From assembly GCF_001269885.1 (NCBI RefSeq), contig NZ_LHVH01000035.1, positions 434,001 through 498,000 on the forward strand: 64,000 bases of DNA, written 5' to 3'. This document shows, piece by piece, positions 19,114 to 28,339 of this stretch. The notes below the pieces were generated by a model. That model was given only the letters and a program-made list of their open reading frames with translations. It was not told the origin of the DNA and searched no databases. The position numbers and the translations under genes were made by a program. Origin of the DNA: Pseudomonas kilonensis (GTDB taxonomy: Bacteria; Pseudomonadota; Gammaproteobacteria; Pseudomonadales; Pseudomonadaceae). Every line of letters begins with the position of its first letter. Position 1 is the first letter of the stretch.

Positions 19114-21036
19114 TTATGGCGCAGTCGCCTTGAGCCCCGCCAGCAACAACCGCTGAAACAACTCCTCCTTCAGCCCTTCAGGGCTGGCCAGCTGCATCCG
19201 TTCCAGATGCCCGGCAAACTCCCAGGGCTGCGGCGCATCGAGCGCGGCTTTGCCCAGCTCCAGGATCTCGGTGAGCTTGAATTTGCTCTTGAGCCAGTTC
19301 AACGCCCGCAGCAGGTCCCGCTCGACCTCATCGAAATCACACCCCAGCGGGTATTCGGGAAACAGGTTCGGATGGCGTGCCTGGATCGCCTGCAAGCGTT
19401 CCGATGTGTTGTCGGCGAAGCGCGGGTCGAGGCGGAAATCCTTCGGCAACTTGCCGGCACTTTGCGCCTGCTCGATCAACCCGGGCTGGAAGCGTGAATC
19501 GCTGATATTCAGCAACGCCTCGATCACCGCAGCGTCGGTCTTGCCTCGCAGGTCGGCGATGCCGTACTCGGTCACCACGATGTCGCGCAGGTGCCGGGGA
19601 ATCGTGCAATGACCGTATTCCCAGACGATGTTCGAGCTGATCTCGCCCCCGGCCTCACGCCAACTGCGCAGCAGCAGGATCGAACGTCCGCCCTCCAGCG
19701 CATGACCCTGGGCAACGAAGTTGTACTGCCCGCCCACGCCGCTGAGCACCCGCCCGTCTGCCAACTGATCGGCCACCCCGGCCCCCATCAGGGTCATGGT
19801 GAAGACCGTGTTGATGAAACGGGCGTCGAGGCGCTGCAGGCGCTTGAGCTGTTCCTGGCCGTACAGCTCGTTGATGTAGCTGATGCGCGTCATGTCGAAT
19901 TCGAGAAGACGGCTTGGCGGCAACTCGCGCAGGCGCTCATAAAAACTGCGCGGCCCGAGGAAAAATCCACCGTGGATGCAGATGCCGTCAGGTTGCGCTG
20001 CCTCGTCGAGGGTGCCGGCGTTGGCCCGTTCCTGGGTCGGAACGTCGGGGTAGACCTTGCGCCGGACAATTCCGGCCTCGGCCAGCACCAACAAACCGTT
20101 GACGAACATTTCACTGCAACCGTACAGCCCTTTGGCAAACGGCTCGACTCCACCCTCGCGCTCGATCAGTTGCGTCCACTGGCTAAGGTTCAGGTCCGCC
20201 AGCAGCGCCTGGTAACCGGCATTATCGGCCTGGCGTGCGAGCAGCGCCGCCGTCAGCGCATCGCCCATGGCGCCGATGCCGATCTGCAGCGTCCCGCCGT
20301 CGCGCACCAGGGTACTGGCGTGCAGACCGATCAGATGATCCTGGAAACCCACCGGCATGTTCGGCGTGGAAAACAACGTGTGGCTGTCCTTCTCGTCGAT
20401 CAACAGGTCGAAAGCGTCGATGCCGACTTCCGCGTCGCCCGGCATGTAGGGCAAATCGTTGTGCACCTGGCCGACCAGGAGGATGGTCTCTCCGGCCGCG
20501 CGCCTCTTGGCGATCATCGGCAGCAGGTCGAGGGTGATATCCGGGTTGCAGCTCAGGCTCAGGCGATCCGGGTGCTGGGGCTCGCTCGCCACCAACTGCG
20601 CCACCAGGTTCAAGCCGGCAGCGTTGATGTCCCGGGCCGCGTGGCTGTAGTTGCTGCTGACGTAGTTCTGCTGGGCCGACGCACTGTGCAGCAGGCTGCC
20701 GGGCTGCATGAAGAACTGCTCGACCCGTATGTTGGCCGGCAGGCTGTCCTGATGCAGATCGGCCAGGTAATCCAGTTCGGGATAGTCGCCGAAGACCCGT
20801 TCGATAAAGGGTTCGAGGAAGCGCTTCTGCAAACCGTCGCCCAGGTTCGGCCGGCCCAGGCTCAGGGCCGTGTAGATGGTCAGCTGTCGCTCGGGCAGTT
20901 GTGCGATGCGCCGGTACAGCGCGTTGGCAAACAGGTTGGGTTTGCCCAACCCCAGGGGCATGCCGAGATGAATATGCGCGGGCAGACGCTCGAGCACGTC
21001 ATCCACCGCCTGTTCGATTGAACACAATTGCACCAT
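19114..21036 (-). CDS. Acetyl-CoA hydrolase/transferase family protein
   Basis: A 640-residue member of the acetyl-CoA hydrolase/CoA-transferase family, longer than the usual 500. Visible family blocks are the glycine-rich GIGAMGDALTAALL (about 270), GVGGQYNFVAQGHALEGGRS (about 455) and VVTEYGIADLRGKTD (about 505), where the Glu of EYG is a candidate catalytic residue. Such enzymes move CoA between acetate, succinate or other acids; the substrate is unknown. AGGAGG before ATG 21036 fixes the start; the 60-codon open extension upstream is rejected. Confidence 0.82.
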   Translation of the reverse strand: MVQLCSIEQAVDDVLERLPAHIHLGMPLGLGKPNLFANALYRRIAQLPERQLTIYTALSLGRPNLGDGLQKRFLEPFIERVFGDYPELDYLADLHQDSLPANIRVEQFFMQPGSLLHSASAQQNYVSSNYSHAARDINAAGLNLVAQLVASEPQHPDRLSLSCNPDITLDLLPMIAKRRAAGETILLVGQVHNDLPYMPGDAEVGIDAFDLLIDEKDSHTLFSTPNMPVGFQDHLIGLHASTLVRDGGTLQIGIGAMGDALTAALLARQADNAGYQALLADLNLSQWTQLIEREGGVEPFAKGLYGCSEMFVNGLLVLAEAGIVRRKVYPDVPTQERANAGTLDEAAQPDGICIHGGFFLGPRSFYERLRELPPSRLLEFDMTRISYINELYGQEQLKRLQRLDARFINTVFTMTLMGAGVADQLADGRVLSGVGGQYNFVAQGHALEGGRSILLLRSWREAGGEISSNIVWEYGHCTIPRHLRDIVVTEYGIADLRGKTDAAVIEALLNISDSRFQPGLIEQAQSAGKLPKDFRLDPRFADNTSERLQAIQARHPNLFPEYPLGCDFDEVERDLLRALNWLKSKFKLTEILELGKAALDAPQPWEFAGHLERMQLASPEGLKEELFQRLLLAGLKATAP

Positions 21037-21126
21037 CGGACCCTCCTGGACATTCCATGAATGTGGGTTGGACCGAGCTTGCCGGGTCTTGGTTGCGATG
21101 AACAGCCCTGGAAAAACCCCAGGCAC

Positions 21127-21154
21127 AAAAAAGCCGCTCGTAAGCGGCTTTTTT
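21127..21154 (-). terminator. Rho-independent terminator after cytochrome c5 gene
   Basis: aaaaaagccgct and agcggctttttt arms with a tight loop; on the minus strand it lies 19 bp after the cytochrome gene stop. Confidence 0.88.
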
Positions 21155-21172
21155 GCGCGGGATATCGGCGTA

Positions 21173-21595
21173 TTACAGGCCGGACATCTCTTTGATGGCG
21201 CCCTTGAGGTCGTCATCCGAGCAATCGGCGCAGGTGCCTTTAGGCGGCATGGCGTTCACGCCAGTAATGGCCTTGGCCAGGATGCCATCGAGACCGCCCT
21301 GGTGGTCGGCGCGCTCTTTCCAGGCAGCCTTGTCACCGATTTTCGGTGCGCCCAGCAGGCCGGTGCCGTGGCAAGCGTTGCAGTGTTTTGCAATCACGTC
21401 TTTCGGCGTCTTGGCAGCCCCGCCGCCAGCCGAGGCCACGACTTCCATACCCTTGCATTCCTTGCCCTGGACGCAGACCTGGCCGACGGGTTCAAGGCGC
21501 TTGGCGATTTCGTCGTTGGGCGCAGCTTGAGCGCTCGCAGCCCATAGGGCCAATACGGTTGCTGGTGCAGCCAGCATTTTCATAATTAGGTTCAC
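21173..21595 (-). CDS. cycB: Cytochrome c5 family protein (CycB)
   Basis: A 140-residue exported c-type cytochrome. The signal peptide (about 1-24) ends ASAQA; the haem is attached through CNACH at about residues 71-75, with the axial Met probably in NAMPPKG. Two further cysteines in CADC are the disulfide pair seen in the c5 subgroup. It carries electrons in the periplasm; the partner is not shown. The GTG start at 21595 has GAGGG seven bases upstream, better placed than the internal ATGs. Confidence 0.9.
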   Translation of the reverse strand: MNLIMKMLAAPATVLALWAASAQAAPNDEIAKRLEPVGQVCVQGKECKGMEVVASAGGGAAKTPKDVIAKHCNACHGTGLLGAPKIGDKAAWKERADHQGGLDGILAKAITGVNAMPPKGTCADCSDDDLKGAIKEMSGL

Positions 21596-21765
21596 GCGTA
21601 CACCCTCAATGGTGGCTAGTCACGCCTGCGGCCACGGTTTGCAGGCGGGCGCAAGTATAGCGGTAAGCCCGTCACACTGAAACAACCCCAAAGTCGCAAG
21701 GGTCTTGTTTGCGATGACGGTGCCTTCCCTGGGCGCCTTTGCCGTACGGGCCGGCGCCGCTTTTT

Positions 21766-22314
21766 CTAGAAATTGGCCGGTGTGGCTGCGCTGATCAGTC
21801 GCGCCGGCACGTCGAACGGATTACGGAAACGGTGGGGCTTGGTGCTTTCGAAATAGTAGCTGTCGCCGGCTTCGAGCACGAAGGTTTCGACACCCACCAC
21901 CAGTTCCAGCCGCCCTTCCACCAGGATCCCGGTTTCCTCGCCCTCATGGGTGAGCATCTCTTCACCGGTGTCGGCGCCAGGCGGATAGATTTCGTTGAGG
22001 AAGGCGATCGCCCGGCTCGGATGTGCCCTGCCCACCAGCTTCATGGTCACGGCGCCGTCGGAGATGTCGATCAGTTCGTTGGCTTTATAGACGATCTGGG
22101 TCGGTTTCTCCTGAAGGATTTCTTCGGAGAAAAACTCGACCATGGACATGGGAATCCCGCCAAGGACCTTACGCAGCGAGCTGATCGAGGGGCTGACGCT
22201 GTTCTTCTCGATCATCGAAATAGTGCTGTTGGTGACGCCCGCGCGCTTGGCGAGTTCACGCTGGGAAAGGCCTTTGAGTTTACGAATGGATTGCAGTCGT
22301 TCACCGACGTCCAA
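21766..22314 (-). CDS. pauR: XRE/cupin transcriptional regulator PauR
   Basis: A 182-residue regulator with an N-terminal Cro/C1-type HTH (GERLQSIRKLKGLSQRELAKRAGVTNS) and a C-terminal cupin (about 110-175, EETGILVEGRLELVVG...GDSYYF...PHRFRN). It matches PauR, the repressor of polyamine catabolism genes in P. aeruginosa, which lies in the same place between cycB and dadX. Putrescine and cadaverine release the repressor there. The start is TTG at 22314, with GGAGG eight bases before it. The target genes at 26468 and 32889 in this window are consistent with local regulation, which remains inference. Confidence 0.85.
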   Translation of the reverse strand: MDVGERLQSIRKLKGLSQRELAKRAGVTNSTISMIEKNSVSPSISSLRKVLGGIPMSMVEFFSEEILQEKPTQIVYKANELIDISDGAVTMKLVGRAHPSRAIAFLNEIYPPGADTGEEMLTHEGEETGILVEGRLELVVGVETFVLEAGDSYYFESTKPHRFRNPFDVPARLISAATPANF

Positions 22315-22442
22315 TGCTGGAGCCTCCAGGGAATCAGGTTGTGAGGAAAGTGAGCGTTATCATGGCGACAGCGTTCAGTATTTACAACACTTTGACCCGA
22401 ATCCTGTGCGGTGAAGCGACTTTCGGTAGCTGGCGCCGCGCG

Positions 22443-23516
22443 TCAATGCCCGGAATAGAGCCGTGGCACCCGTCGCAGGTTGCAGAAAATCTGATAGGGG
22501 ATCATGTCGGCGGCCTTGGCAACATCGCTGGCCAGGATGTTCTTGCCCCACAACTCCACGGTCGAGCCGAGCCCGGCCAGGGGGACGTCGGTCAAGTCGA
22601 CACAGAGCATGTCCATCGACACCCGTCCGACCAGTTGGCTGTGCTGCCCATCCACCAGCACCGGTGTACCGGTGGGCGCCTGGCGTGGGTAGCCGTCGGC
22701 ATACCCCATGGCGACCACGCCGACCCGGGTCGGTTGCGTGGTCACGAAGCGGGCGCCATAGCCCACCGGCTCTCCAGCGGGCAATTCGCGCACGCTGATG
22801 ATCTTCGACTCCAGGGTCATCACCGGTTGCAGGCGCGAGGCGACGGCGTTGGGTTCGTCAAAGGGCGTGGCCCCGTAGAGCATGATGCCCGGGCGCACCC
22901 AGTCGCTGGGTATCTGCGGCCAGCCCAGCACAGCCGGTGAGTTGCGCAGGCTGATCTGCGCCACCAGGCCCTGGCGGGCCTTGTCGAATATCGCCAGCTG
23001 CTCAGTGCTGCTGGGATCGTGCAGTTCATCGGCACGGGCGAAGTGGCTCATCAAGACAATCTTCGCCACCTTGCCGCTGGCGAGCAGGCGACGGTAGGCC
23101 GCCTGGTAATCCGCCGGATGCAGGCCGACCCGGTGCATGCCGGAATCGAGCTTGAGCCAGACCGTGATCGGCTGGCTCAGCGCGGCTTTTTCAATCGCTT
23201 CGAGCTGCCACAACGAATGCACCACGCACCAGAAATCGTGCTCGACGATCAACGGCAGCTCACTGGCCTCGAAAAAACCCTCCAGCAGCAGGATCGGTCC
23301 GCGGATCCCACCGGCCCGCAGTTCCAGGGCTTCTTCGATGCAGGCCACCGCGAACCCGTCAGCCGTGTCCTGCAGCGCCTCGGCGCAACGCACCGCTCCA
23401 TGCCCGTAGGCGTCGGCCTTGATCACCGCAAGGGCCTTGGCCCCCGTGACTTCGCGGGCCAATTGGTAGTTGTGACGCAGGGCTTGCAGATCGATCAGGG
23501 CACGGGCAGGACGCAT
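22443..23516 (-). CDS. dadX: Catabolic alanine racemase DadX
   Basis: A 357-residue PLP-dependent alanine racemase. PLP binds Lys33 in [11 protein letters not shown], and the catalytic Tyr is in PVGYGARF at about 253. [11 protein letters not shown] and [13 protein letters not shown] are further family blocks. Association with dadA and lrp marks it as the catabolic DadX, not the biosynthetic Alr. It converts L-alanine to the D form for oxidation by DadA. A terminator-like hairpin lies between ridA and this gene, 27-73 bp before the start. Confidence 0.93.
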   Translation of the reverse strand: MRPARALIDLQALRHNYQLAREVTGAKALAVIKADAYGHGAVRCAEALQDTADGFAVACIEEALELRAGGIRGPILLLEGFFEASELPLIVEHDFWCVVHSLWQLEAIEKAALSQPITVWLKLDSGMHRVGLHPADYQAAYRRLLASGKVAKIVLMSHFARADELHDPSSTEQLAIFDKARQGLVAQISLRNSPAVLGWPQIPSDWVRPGIMLYGATPFDEPNAVASRLQPVMTLESKIISVRELPAGEPVGYGARFVTTQPTRVGVVAMGYADGYPRQAPTGTPVLVDGQHSQLVGRVSMDMLCVDLTDVPLAGLGSTVELWGKNILASDVAKAADMIPYQIFCNLRRVPRLYSGH

Positions 23517-23542
23517 GGCGGCAGGCTTCTAGGCGGTCATGA

Positions 23543-23589
23543 ATAAAAAACCGGTGCTGGCTGACAGCATGAACCACCAACAGCACCGG
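23543..23589 (-). terminator. Terminator-like hairpin between ridA and dadX
   Basis: On the minus strand a 9-bp perfect stem (CCGGTGCTG / CAGCACCGG) with a 21-base loop is followed at once by TTTTTTATTC. It sits 25 bp after the ridA stop and 27 bp before dadX, inside the dadA-ridA-dadX series. Confidence 0.75.
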
Positions 23590-23613
23590 GAGAGGGATCG
23601 TTTGGGCCGGTAT

Positions 23614-23967
23614 TTAAGGCAACGCGGCCACGACGGACAGCTCCACCAGAATCTCCGGTTCGCACAGCTTGGCTTCCACCGTGGCACGGGCCGGGGCGAC
23701 GCCCTTGGGCAACCATTTGTCCCAGACGGCGTTCATGCCTTCGAAGTGGGCGTCGATGTCTTTCAGGTAAATCGTCACCGACAGCAAACGATTCTTGTCG
23801 GTCCCGGCCAGGTCCAGCAAGCGCTCGATATTGGCCAGACTTTCGCGGGTCTGCTGTTCGATACCGGCGTTCATGTCGTCGCCGACCTGCCCGGCCAGGT
23901 AAACGGTGCCGTTGTGCACGACAACCTGGCTCATGCGGTCATTGGTGAGCTGGCGCTGGATTGACAT
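23614..23967 (-). CDS. RidA family protein of the dad cluster
   Basis: A 117-residue YjgF/YER057c/RidA protein. The conserved block [27 protein letters not shown] carries the Arg that contacts the imine/enamine carboxylate. RidA proteins hydrolyse reactive 2-iminoacids, which fits DadA making iminopyruvate. The first bases overlap dadA by 29 bp (dadA ends at 23939), so translation is coupled. ATG 23967 is preceded by AGGAG at ten bases; the ten-codon upstream extension is rejected. Confidence 0.9.
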   Translation of the reverse strand: MSIQRQLTNDRMSQVVVHNGTVYLAGQVGDDMNAGIEQQTRESLANIERLLDLAGTDKNRLLSVTIYLKDIDAHFEGMNAVWDKWLPKGVAPARATVEAKLCEPEILVELSVVAALP

Positions 23968-25243
23968 GTTTTGCAGACTCCTGGTGTTTGCTGCCATAAC
24001 GGGAAATATCGAGGCCTTCGGCGCTGATCTGCGGCTTTTTCTTCGCCATCAGGTCGGCCAACAGGCGACCGGAACCACAAGCCATGGTCCATCCGAGGGT
24101 GCCATGGCCGGTGTTCAGGAACAGATTCTTGAAGGGCGTGGCCCCCACGATTGGCGTGCCATCCGGGGTGGTCGGGCGCAAGCCGGTCCAGAAACTGGCC
24201 TGGGCCAGGTCGCCGCCCTGAGGATAAAGGTCGTTGACGATCATCTCCAGGGTTTCGCGCCGGCGCGGGTTGAGGGACAGGTCAAAACCGGCGATTTCCG
24301 CCATGCCGCCCACCCGAATGCGGTTGTCGAACCGGGTGATCGCGACCTTGTAGGTTTCGTCGAGAATGGTCGAAGTCGGCGCCATCGCCGGGTTGGTGAT
24401 CGGCACGGTCAGGGAGTAGCCCTTGAGCGGATACACCGGTGCACGGATCCCGAGGGGCTTGAGCAGTTGCGGCGAATAGCTGCCCAGGGCGAGGACGTAG
24501 CGGTCGGCGGTTTCCAGCTTGCCGTCGATCCAGACGCCGTTGATGCGATCACCGGCGAAGTCCAGGCGCTGGATATCCTGGCCGAAGCGGAATTGCACAC
24601 CGAGCTTCTCGGCCATTTCCGCCAGGCGCGCGGTAAACATCTGACAGTCGCCGGTCTGGTCGTTGGGCAGGCGCAGGGCGCCGGCCAGGATGTCGGTGAC
24701 ATTCGCCAGGGCCGGTTCAACCCGGGCAATGCCCTCGCGGTCGAGTACTTCGAACGGCACACCCGACTCTTTCAGCACGGCGATGTCTTTTGCCGCGCCA
24801 TCGAGCTGGGCCTGGGTGCGGAACAGCTGGGTGGTCCCCAGGCTACGGCCCTCGTAGGCTATGCCGGTTTCGGCGCGCAGCTCGTCGAGGCAGTCACGGC
24901 TGTACTCGGACAGGCGCACCATGCGCTCCTTGTTGATGGCATAGCGGCTGGCGGTGCAGTTGCGCAGCATCTGTGCCATCCACAGGTATTGGTCAATGTC
25001 GGCAGTGGCCTTGATCGCCAGCGGCGCGTGGCGCTGCAGCAGCCACTTGATGGCCTTGAGCGGTACGCCCGGTGCGGCCCACGGCGAGGCATAACCCGGC
25101 GACACCTGGCCGGCGTTGGCGAAACTGGTTTCCATGGCTGGCGCCGGCTGACGGTCGACCACCACCACTTCAAACCCGGCACGGGCCAGATAATAAGCAC
25201 TGACGGTGCCGATGACGCCGCTACCCAAGACCAGAACGCGCAT
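23939..25243 (-). CDS. dadA: D-amino acid dehydrogenase small subunit DadA
   Basis: A 434-residue FAD enzyme of the inner membrane that oxidises D-alanine and other D-amino acids to 2-oxoacids and ammonia, passing electrons to quinones. The Rossmann motif [19 protein letters not shown] is at the N-terminus; [22 protein letters not shown] and the late [15 protein letters not shown] are DadA signatures. It overlaps ridA and is divergent from lrp, with 155 bp between, so lrp is the obvious regulator. Confidence 0.95.
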   Translation of the reverse strand: MRVLVLGSGVIGTVSAYYLARAGFEVVVVDRQPAPAMETSFANAGQVSPGYASPWAAPGVPLKAIKWLLQRHAPLAIKATADIDQYLWMAQMLRNCTASRYAINKERMVRLSEYSRDCLDELRAETGIAYEGRSLGTTQLFRTQAQLDGAAKDIAVLKESGVPFEVLDREGIARVEPALANVTDILAGALRLPNDQTGDCQMFTARLAEMAEKLGVQFRFGQDIQRLDFAGDRINGVWIDGKLETADRYVLALGSYSPQLLKPLGIRAPVYPLKGYSLTVPITNPAMAPTSTILDETYKVAITRFDNRIRVGGMAEIAGFDLSLNPRRRETLEMIVNDLYPQGGDLAQASFWTGLRPTTPDGTPIVGATPFKNLFLNTGHGTLGWTMACGSGRLLADLMAKKKPQISAEGLDISRYGSKHQESAKHVNPAPAHQ

Positions 25244-25398
25244 GTTGATGCCCTCATCGCGGATAACCGCTGACGTTTGTTGTACATAGCTTTGATGGTC
25301 GCAGTGTAAAAAAGATCAGCCAGTGCTTTTCACTATATAAACGCCTATATTTGGCGAGAATTCTCGGCAAAAACCCTTTTCACGGAGGCGCATCACCT

Positions 25399-25887
25399 GT
25401 GCGTACCAACACCCAGACCAAACGTGAGCTGGACAAGATCGACCGCAATATCCTGCGCATTCTCCAGGCGGACGGACGCATCTCCTTCACCGAGCTGGGG
25501 GAAAAGGTCGGCCTCTCCACCACGCCCTGCACCGAGCGGGTACGGCGCCTGGAGCGCGAAGGCATCATCATGGGCTACAACGCCCGGCTCAATCCGCAGC
25601 ACTTGAAGGGTAGCCTGCTGGTGTTTGTCGAGATCAGCCTCGACTACAAATCCGGCGACACGTTCGAAGAGTTCCGACGCGCCGTGCTGAAACTGCCTCA
25701 CGTGCTGGAATGTCACCTGGTGTCAGGAGACTTCGACTATCTGGTGAAAGCACGGATTTCCGAGATGGCTTCGTACCGCAAGCTGCTGGGGGACATCCTG
25801 CTCAAACTGCCCCATGTGCGCGAATCCAAGAGCTACATCGTGATGGAAGAGGTGAAGGAGAGCTTGAACCTGCCGATTCCGGATTGA
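25399..25887 (+). CDS. lrp: Lrp-family transcriptional regulator
   Basis: A 162-residue Lrp/AsnC regulator with an N-terminal HTH (ISFTELGEKVGLSTTPCTERVRRLEREGII) and a C-terminal RAM domain (VFVEISLDYK, VLECHLVSGDFDYLVKARI, SKSYIVMEEVKE). In P. aeruginosa the orthologue at this place activates dadAX in response to L-alanine. The start is GTG 25399 (VRTNTQTKREL), with GGAGG ten bases before it; an upstream in-frame extension runs into the dadA promoter region. Confidence 0.92.
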   Translation: MRTNTQTKRELDKIDRNILRILQADGRISFTELGEKVGLSTTPCTERVRRLEREGIIMGYNARLNPQHLKGSLLVFVEISLDYKSGDTFEEFRRAVLKLPHVLECHLVSGDFDYLVKARISEMASYRKLLGDILLKLPHVRESKSYIVMEEVKESLNLPIPD

Positions 25888-25923
25888 GCCTGGCTCAAGG
25901 CAATGGTTGTCTGGACGGACGCT

Positions 25924-25943
25924 TTCGCGAGCAAGCTCGCGAA
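25924..25943. repeat. Truncated REP core
   Basis: A 20-bp near-perfect palindrome, ttcgcgag/caag/ctcgcgaa, is all that remains of a family A element just after lrp. Confidence 0.6.
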
Positions 25944-25968
25944 GGCCGCGACTCGGTATCCCTGCCTG

Positions 25969-26322
25969 CTAGACCAACACCTGGCGAGTGCTGGCCATGT
26001 ATTCATGAATCTGCTTCTCGACCCGCGGATGAATCAGTTCCACCGGTCGCCGGCCATTGGGACAAGGCAAGGTCGCGGTGGTGCCGAACAGCCGGCAGAT
26101 CAGCGGGCGCTCGTCGTAGACGGTGCAACCGTTGGGCCCCAGGTGCACGCAGTCGAGTGCGTCCATGGCCGCGTCCTGTTCAGCGCGGGTCTTGCGGGGC
26201 AAGCGGGCCATTTCCTCCGGCGAGGTGGTCACCGGACCACAGCAGTCATGGCAGCCCGGTACGCACTCGAACGAGGGAATCTGCTGGCGTAGCGTGCGGA
26301 TTTTTTGACTGTTGCAGCTCAT
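25969..26322 (-). CDS. YkgJ family cysteine-cluster protein
   Basis: A 117-residue protein of the YkgJ (UPF0153) family with a zinc- or iron-binding cysteine cluster: CVPGCHDCCG near residue 20 and DCVHLGPNGCTVYDERPLICRLFG at 55-80. The function of this family is not established. It lies between lrp and the polyamine oxidase gene, on the opposite strand to both. Confidence 0.85.
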   Translation of the reverse strand: MSCNSQKIRTLRQQIPSFECVPGCHDCCGPVTTSPEEMARLPRKTRAEQDAAMDALDCVHLGPNGCTVYDERPLICRLFGTTATLPCPNGRRPVELIHPRVEKQIHEYMASTRQVLV

Positions 26323-26467
26323 CGAGGCGGTTACCGAAGGAGACGGTCCAGGATTCTGCCTTAAAAGCCTCGCACCAGACAGCGCCAGCCGACCGGTGTT
26401 GCCCAGTAAGGAATCGCCAGCTTATGCTCCGTAAAATTTCTCAAACACAAAAATCAGGATTACGCAC

Positions 26468-27781
26468 ATGAACGCCCGTGTTCAGCAACCTGTCCCGAGC
26501 CACGCGCACGCCGCCTCTTATTACGCCGCCAGCAGCCTGCCGCAACCGGACCATCCGCTGCTGCAGGGTGAATTGCTGGCGGATGTCTGCGTGGTCGGCG
26601 GCGGGTTCTCCGGGTTGAACACGGCGATCGAACTGGCCGAGCGCGGCATGAGCGTGGTGCTGCTGGAAGCGCACCGGATCGGCTGGGGCGCCAGCGGGCG
26701 CAACGGCGGCCAATTGATTCGTGGCGTCGGCCATGGCCTCGATCAGTTTGCGCCGATCATCGGTGCCGACGGCGTACGCCAGATGAAGCTCATGGGCCTT
26801 GAGGCCGTGGAAATCGTCCGACAGCGCGTCGAGCGTTTCCAGATTCCGTGCGACCTCACCTGGGGTTACTGCGACCTCGCCAACAAGCCCAGCGACCTGG
26901 AAGGCTTCGCCGAAGACGCCGAAGAACTGCGCAGCCTGGGTTATCGCCACCCGACCCGACTGCTGCAAGCCAACGAAATGCACAGCGTCGTGGGTTCGGA
27001 TCGTTACGTCGGCGGGTTGATCGACATGGGCTCGGGGCATCTGCATCCGCTGAACCTGGCCCTGGGCGAAGCCGCCGCCGCGCAGCAACTGGGTGTCAGG
27101 CTGTTCGAGCAATCGGCGGTCACACGTATCGACTACGGTCCTGAAGTGAGGGTGCACACCCAGCAGGGCTCAGTCCGCGCCAAGACGCTGGTGCTGGGCT
27201 GCAACGCTTACCTCAATGGACTCAATCCGCAACTGGGCGGCAAAGTGCTGCCCGCTGGCAGCTACATCATCGCCACCGAACCCTTGAGCCAGGCCCAGGC
27301 ACAGGCGCTGTTGCCACAGAACATGGCGGTCTGCGATCAACGCGTGGCGCTGGACTACTACCGGCTTTCAGCGGATCGACGCTTGCTGTTTGGTGGGGCC
27401 TGTCACTATTCCGGCCGCGACCCACAGGACATCGGCGCGTACATGCGGCCGAAGATGCTCAAGGTTTTCCCGCAATTGGCGGATGTGAAAATCGATTATC
27501 AATGGGGCGGGATGATTGGCATCGGTGCCAACCGTTTGCCGCAGATCGGCCGGCTCAAGGACCAACCTAATGTGTATTACGCCCAGGCCTATTCCGGCCA
27601 TGGGGTGAATGCCACGCACCTGGCCGGCAAATTGTTGGCCGAAGCGATCAGCGGGCAGCACAGCAGCGGCTTCGATCTGTTCGCCCAGGTCCCGCACATG
27701 ACCTTCCCTGGCGGCAAGCACCTGCGCTCACCACTGTTGGCGCTGGGGATGTTGTGGCATCGGCTGAAAGAGTTGGTCTAA
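26468..27781 (+). CDS. FAD-dependent oxidoreductase, PuuB/PauB type (polyamine catabolism)
   Basis: A 437-residue DAO-family flavoenzyme. The FAD motif VCVVGGGFSGLNTAIELAERG is at about 39-60 and IGWGASGRNGGQL follows, as in gamma-glutamylputrescine oxidase PuuB. PAO1 has pauB4 at the equivalent place, and the adjoining pauR and kauB-like genes support a role in oxidising gamma-glutamyl-polyamines to aldehydes. The C-terminal AQAYSGHGVNATHLAGKLLAEAI closes the FAD domain. TCAGGAT lies about nine bases before the ATG. The particular polyamine is not shown. Confidence 0.87.
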   Translation: MNARVQQPVPSHAHAASYYAASSLPQPDHPLLQGELLADVCVVGGGFSGLNTAIELAERGMSVVLLEAHRIGWGASGRNGGQLIRGVGHGLDQFAPIIGADGVRQMKLMGLEAVEIVRQRVERFQIPCDLTWGYCDLANKPSDLEGFAEDAEELRSLGYRHPTRLLQANEMHSVVGSDRYVGGLIDMGSGHLHPLNLALGEAAAAQQLGVRLFEQSAVTRIDYGPEVRVHTQQGSVRAKTLVLGCNAYLNGLNPQLGGKVLPAGSYIIATEPLSQAQAQALLPQNMAVCDQRVALDYYRLSADRRLLFGGACHYSGRDPQDIGAYMRPKMLKVFPQLADVKIDYQWGGMIGIGANRLPQIGRLKDQPNVYYAQAYSGHGVNATHLAGKLLAEAISGQHSSGFDLFAQVPHMTFPGGKHLRSPLLALGMLWHRLKELV

Positions 27782-27804
27782 AGAACTTCAGCACTACGGA
27801 TGAC

Positions 27805-27893
27805 GCTATCGCGGGCAAGCCTTGCTCCCACAGATCAATTTCAAATCTGTGGGAGCAAGCAAATCTGTGGGAGCAAGGCTTGCCCGCGATAGC
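27805..27893. repeat. REP doublet with duplicated inner half, family A variant
   Basis: gctatcgcgggcaagccttgctcccacag and its inverse flank the element. Between them an extra partial copy (aatctgtgggagcaagc at 27844-27860, repeated at 27862) suggests slipped duplication of one arm. Confidence 0.8.
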
Positions 27894-27914
27894 AATCTCA
27901 GGACCCACACCGCT

Positions 27915-28160
27915 TCAAAGCCGCCAGAACGGCTTCAAGCCCTCCTCCCGCGCCTGCTCCCGACTCAGCCCGATGTCACGCAACTGTTCGGGTGTAAGTT
28001 CCAGCAAGGCTTGGCGTGTATGCAGACGATGCCAGAACAGGGCCCAACGGCTCAGGCCGGATGGCGGCTTGCGCAACATCGCACTACGCAGCCCCCTCTC
28101 CTGCCCTGCCGCCAGTTCCTGACTGTGTAACGTCAGCCGCACATCGCTCAAGCCGTTCAT
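27915..28160 (-). CDS. DUF1127 domain-containing small protein
   Basis: An 81-residue protein with the DUF1127 core, WHRLHTRQALLELTPEQLRDIGLSREQAREEGLKPFW, in its C-terminal half. In other bacteria small DUF1127 proteins bind RNA or affect phosphate and carbon metabolism; nothing specific can be said here. It is divergent from the MocR gene and shares its 179-bp control region. AGGAGCGATCAAA before the ATG supports the start. Confidence 0.82.
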   Translation of the reverse strand: MNGLSDVRLTLHSQELAAGQERGLRSAMLRKPPSGLSRWALFWHRLHTRQALLELTPEQLRDIGLSREQAREEGLKPFWRL

Positions 28161-28222
28161 TTTGATCGCTCCTGTTTACTTGGGTAGCCAGAGGTTTCAT
28201 GATGCGCGGACGGTCAAAAGCA

Positions 28223-28305
28223 ATACAGATTCAACTCATTTTTTTTATAAGCATACAGATTCGGTATTTCCAGCACTGAATTGTCATTTTCCACCCCAAC
28301 TGTAT
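28223..28305 (+). promoter_or_regulatory. Putative MocR-type operator (ATACAG repeats)
   Basis: Two identical 10-bp direct repeats, ATACAGATTC, start at 28223 and 28253, exactly 30 bp apart, and an inverted half-site CTGTAT is at 28300. GabR and PdxR, known MocR regulators, bind spaced direct repeats in front of their own genes. The assignment to the MocR gene at 28340 is inferred from position. Confidence 0.5.
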
Positions 28306-28339
28306 CGGTTGCAGTGGGCCATCTCATCGGGAGCGCACC

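Noticed and set aside
21037-21216. 60-codon extension of the CoA-transferase gene
   Set aside because: It crosses the cytochrome terminator at 21127-21154; ATG 21036 has a strong AGGAGG.
28251-28262. Second ATACAG repeat read as a promoter -10
   Set aside because: It repeats the upstream copy exactly at a 30-bp period, which fits a binding site better than a -10.
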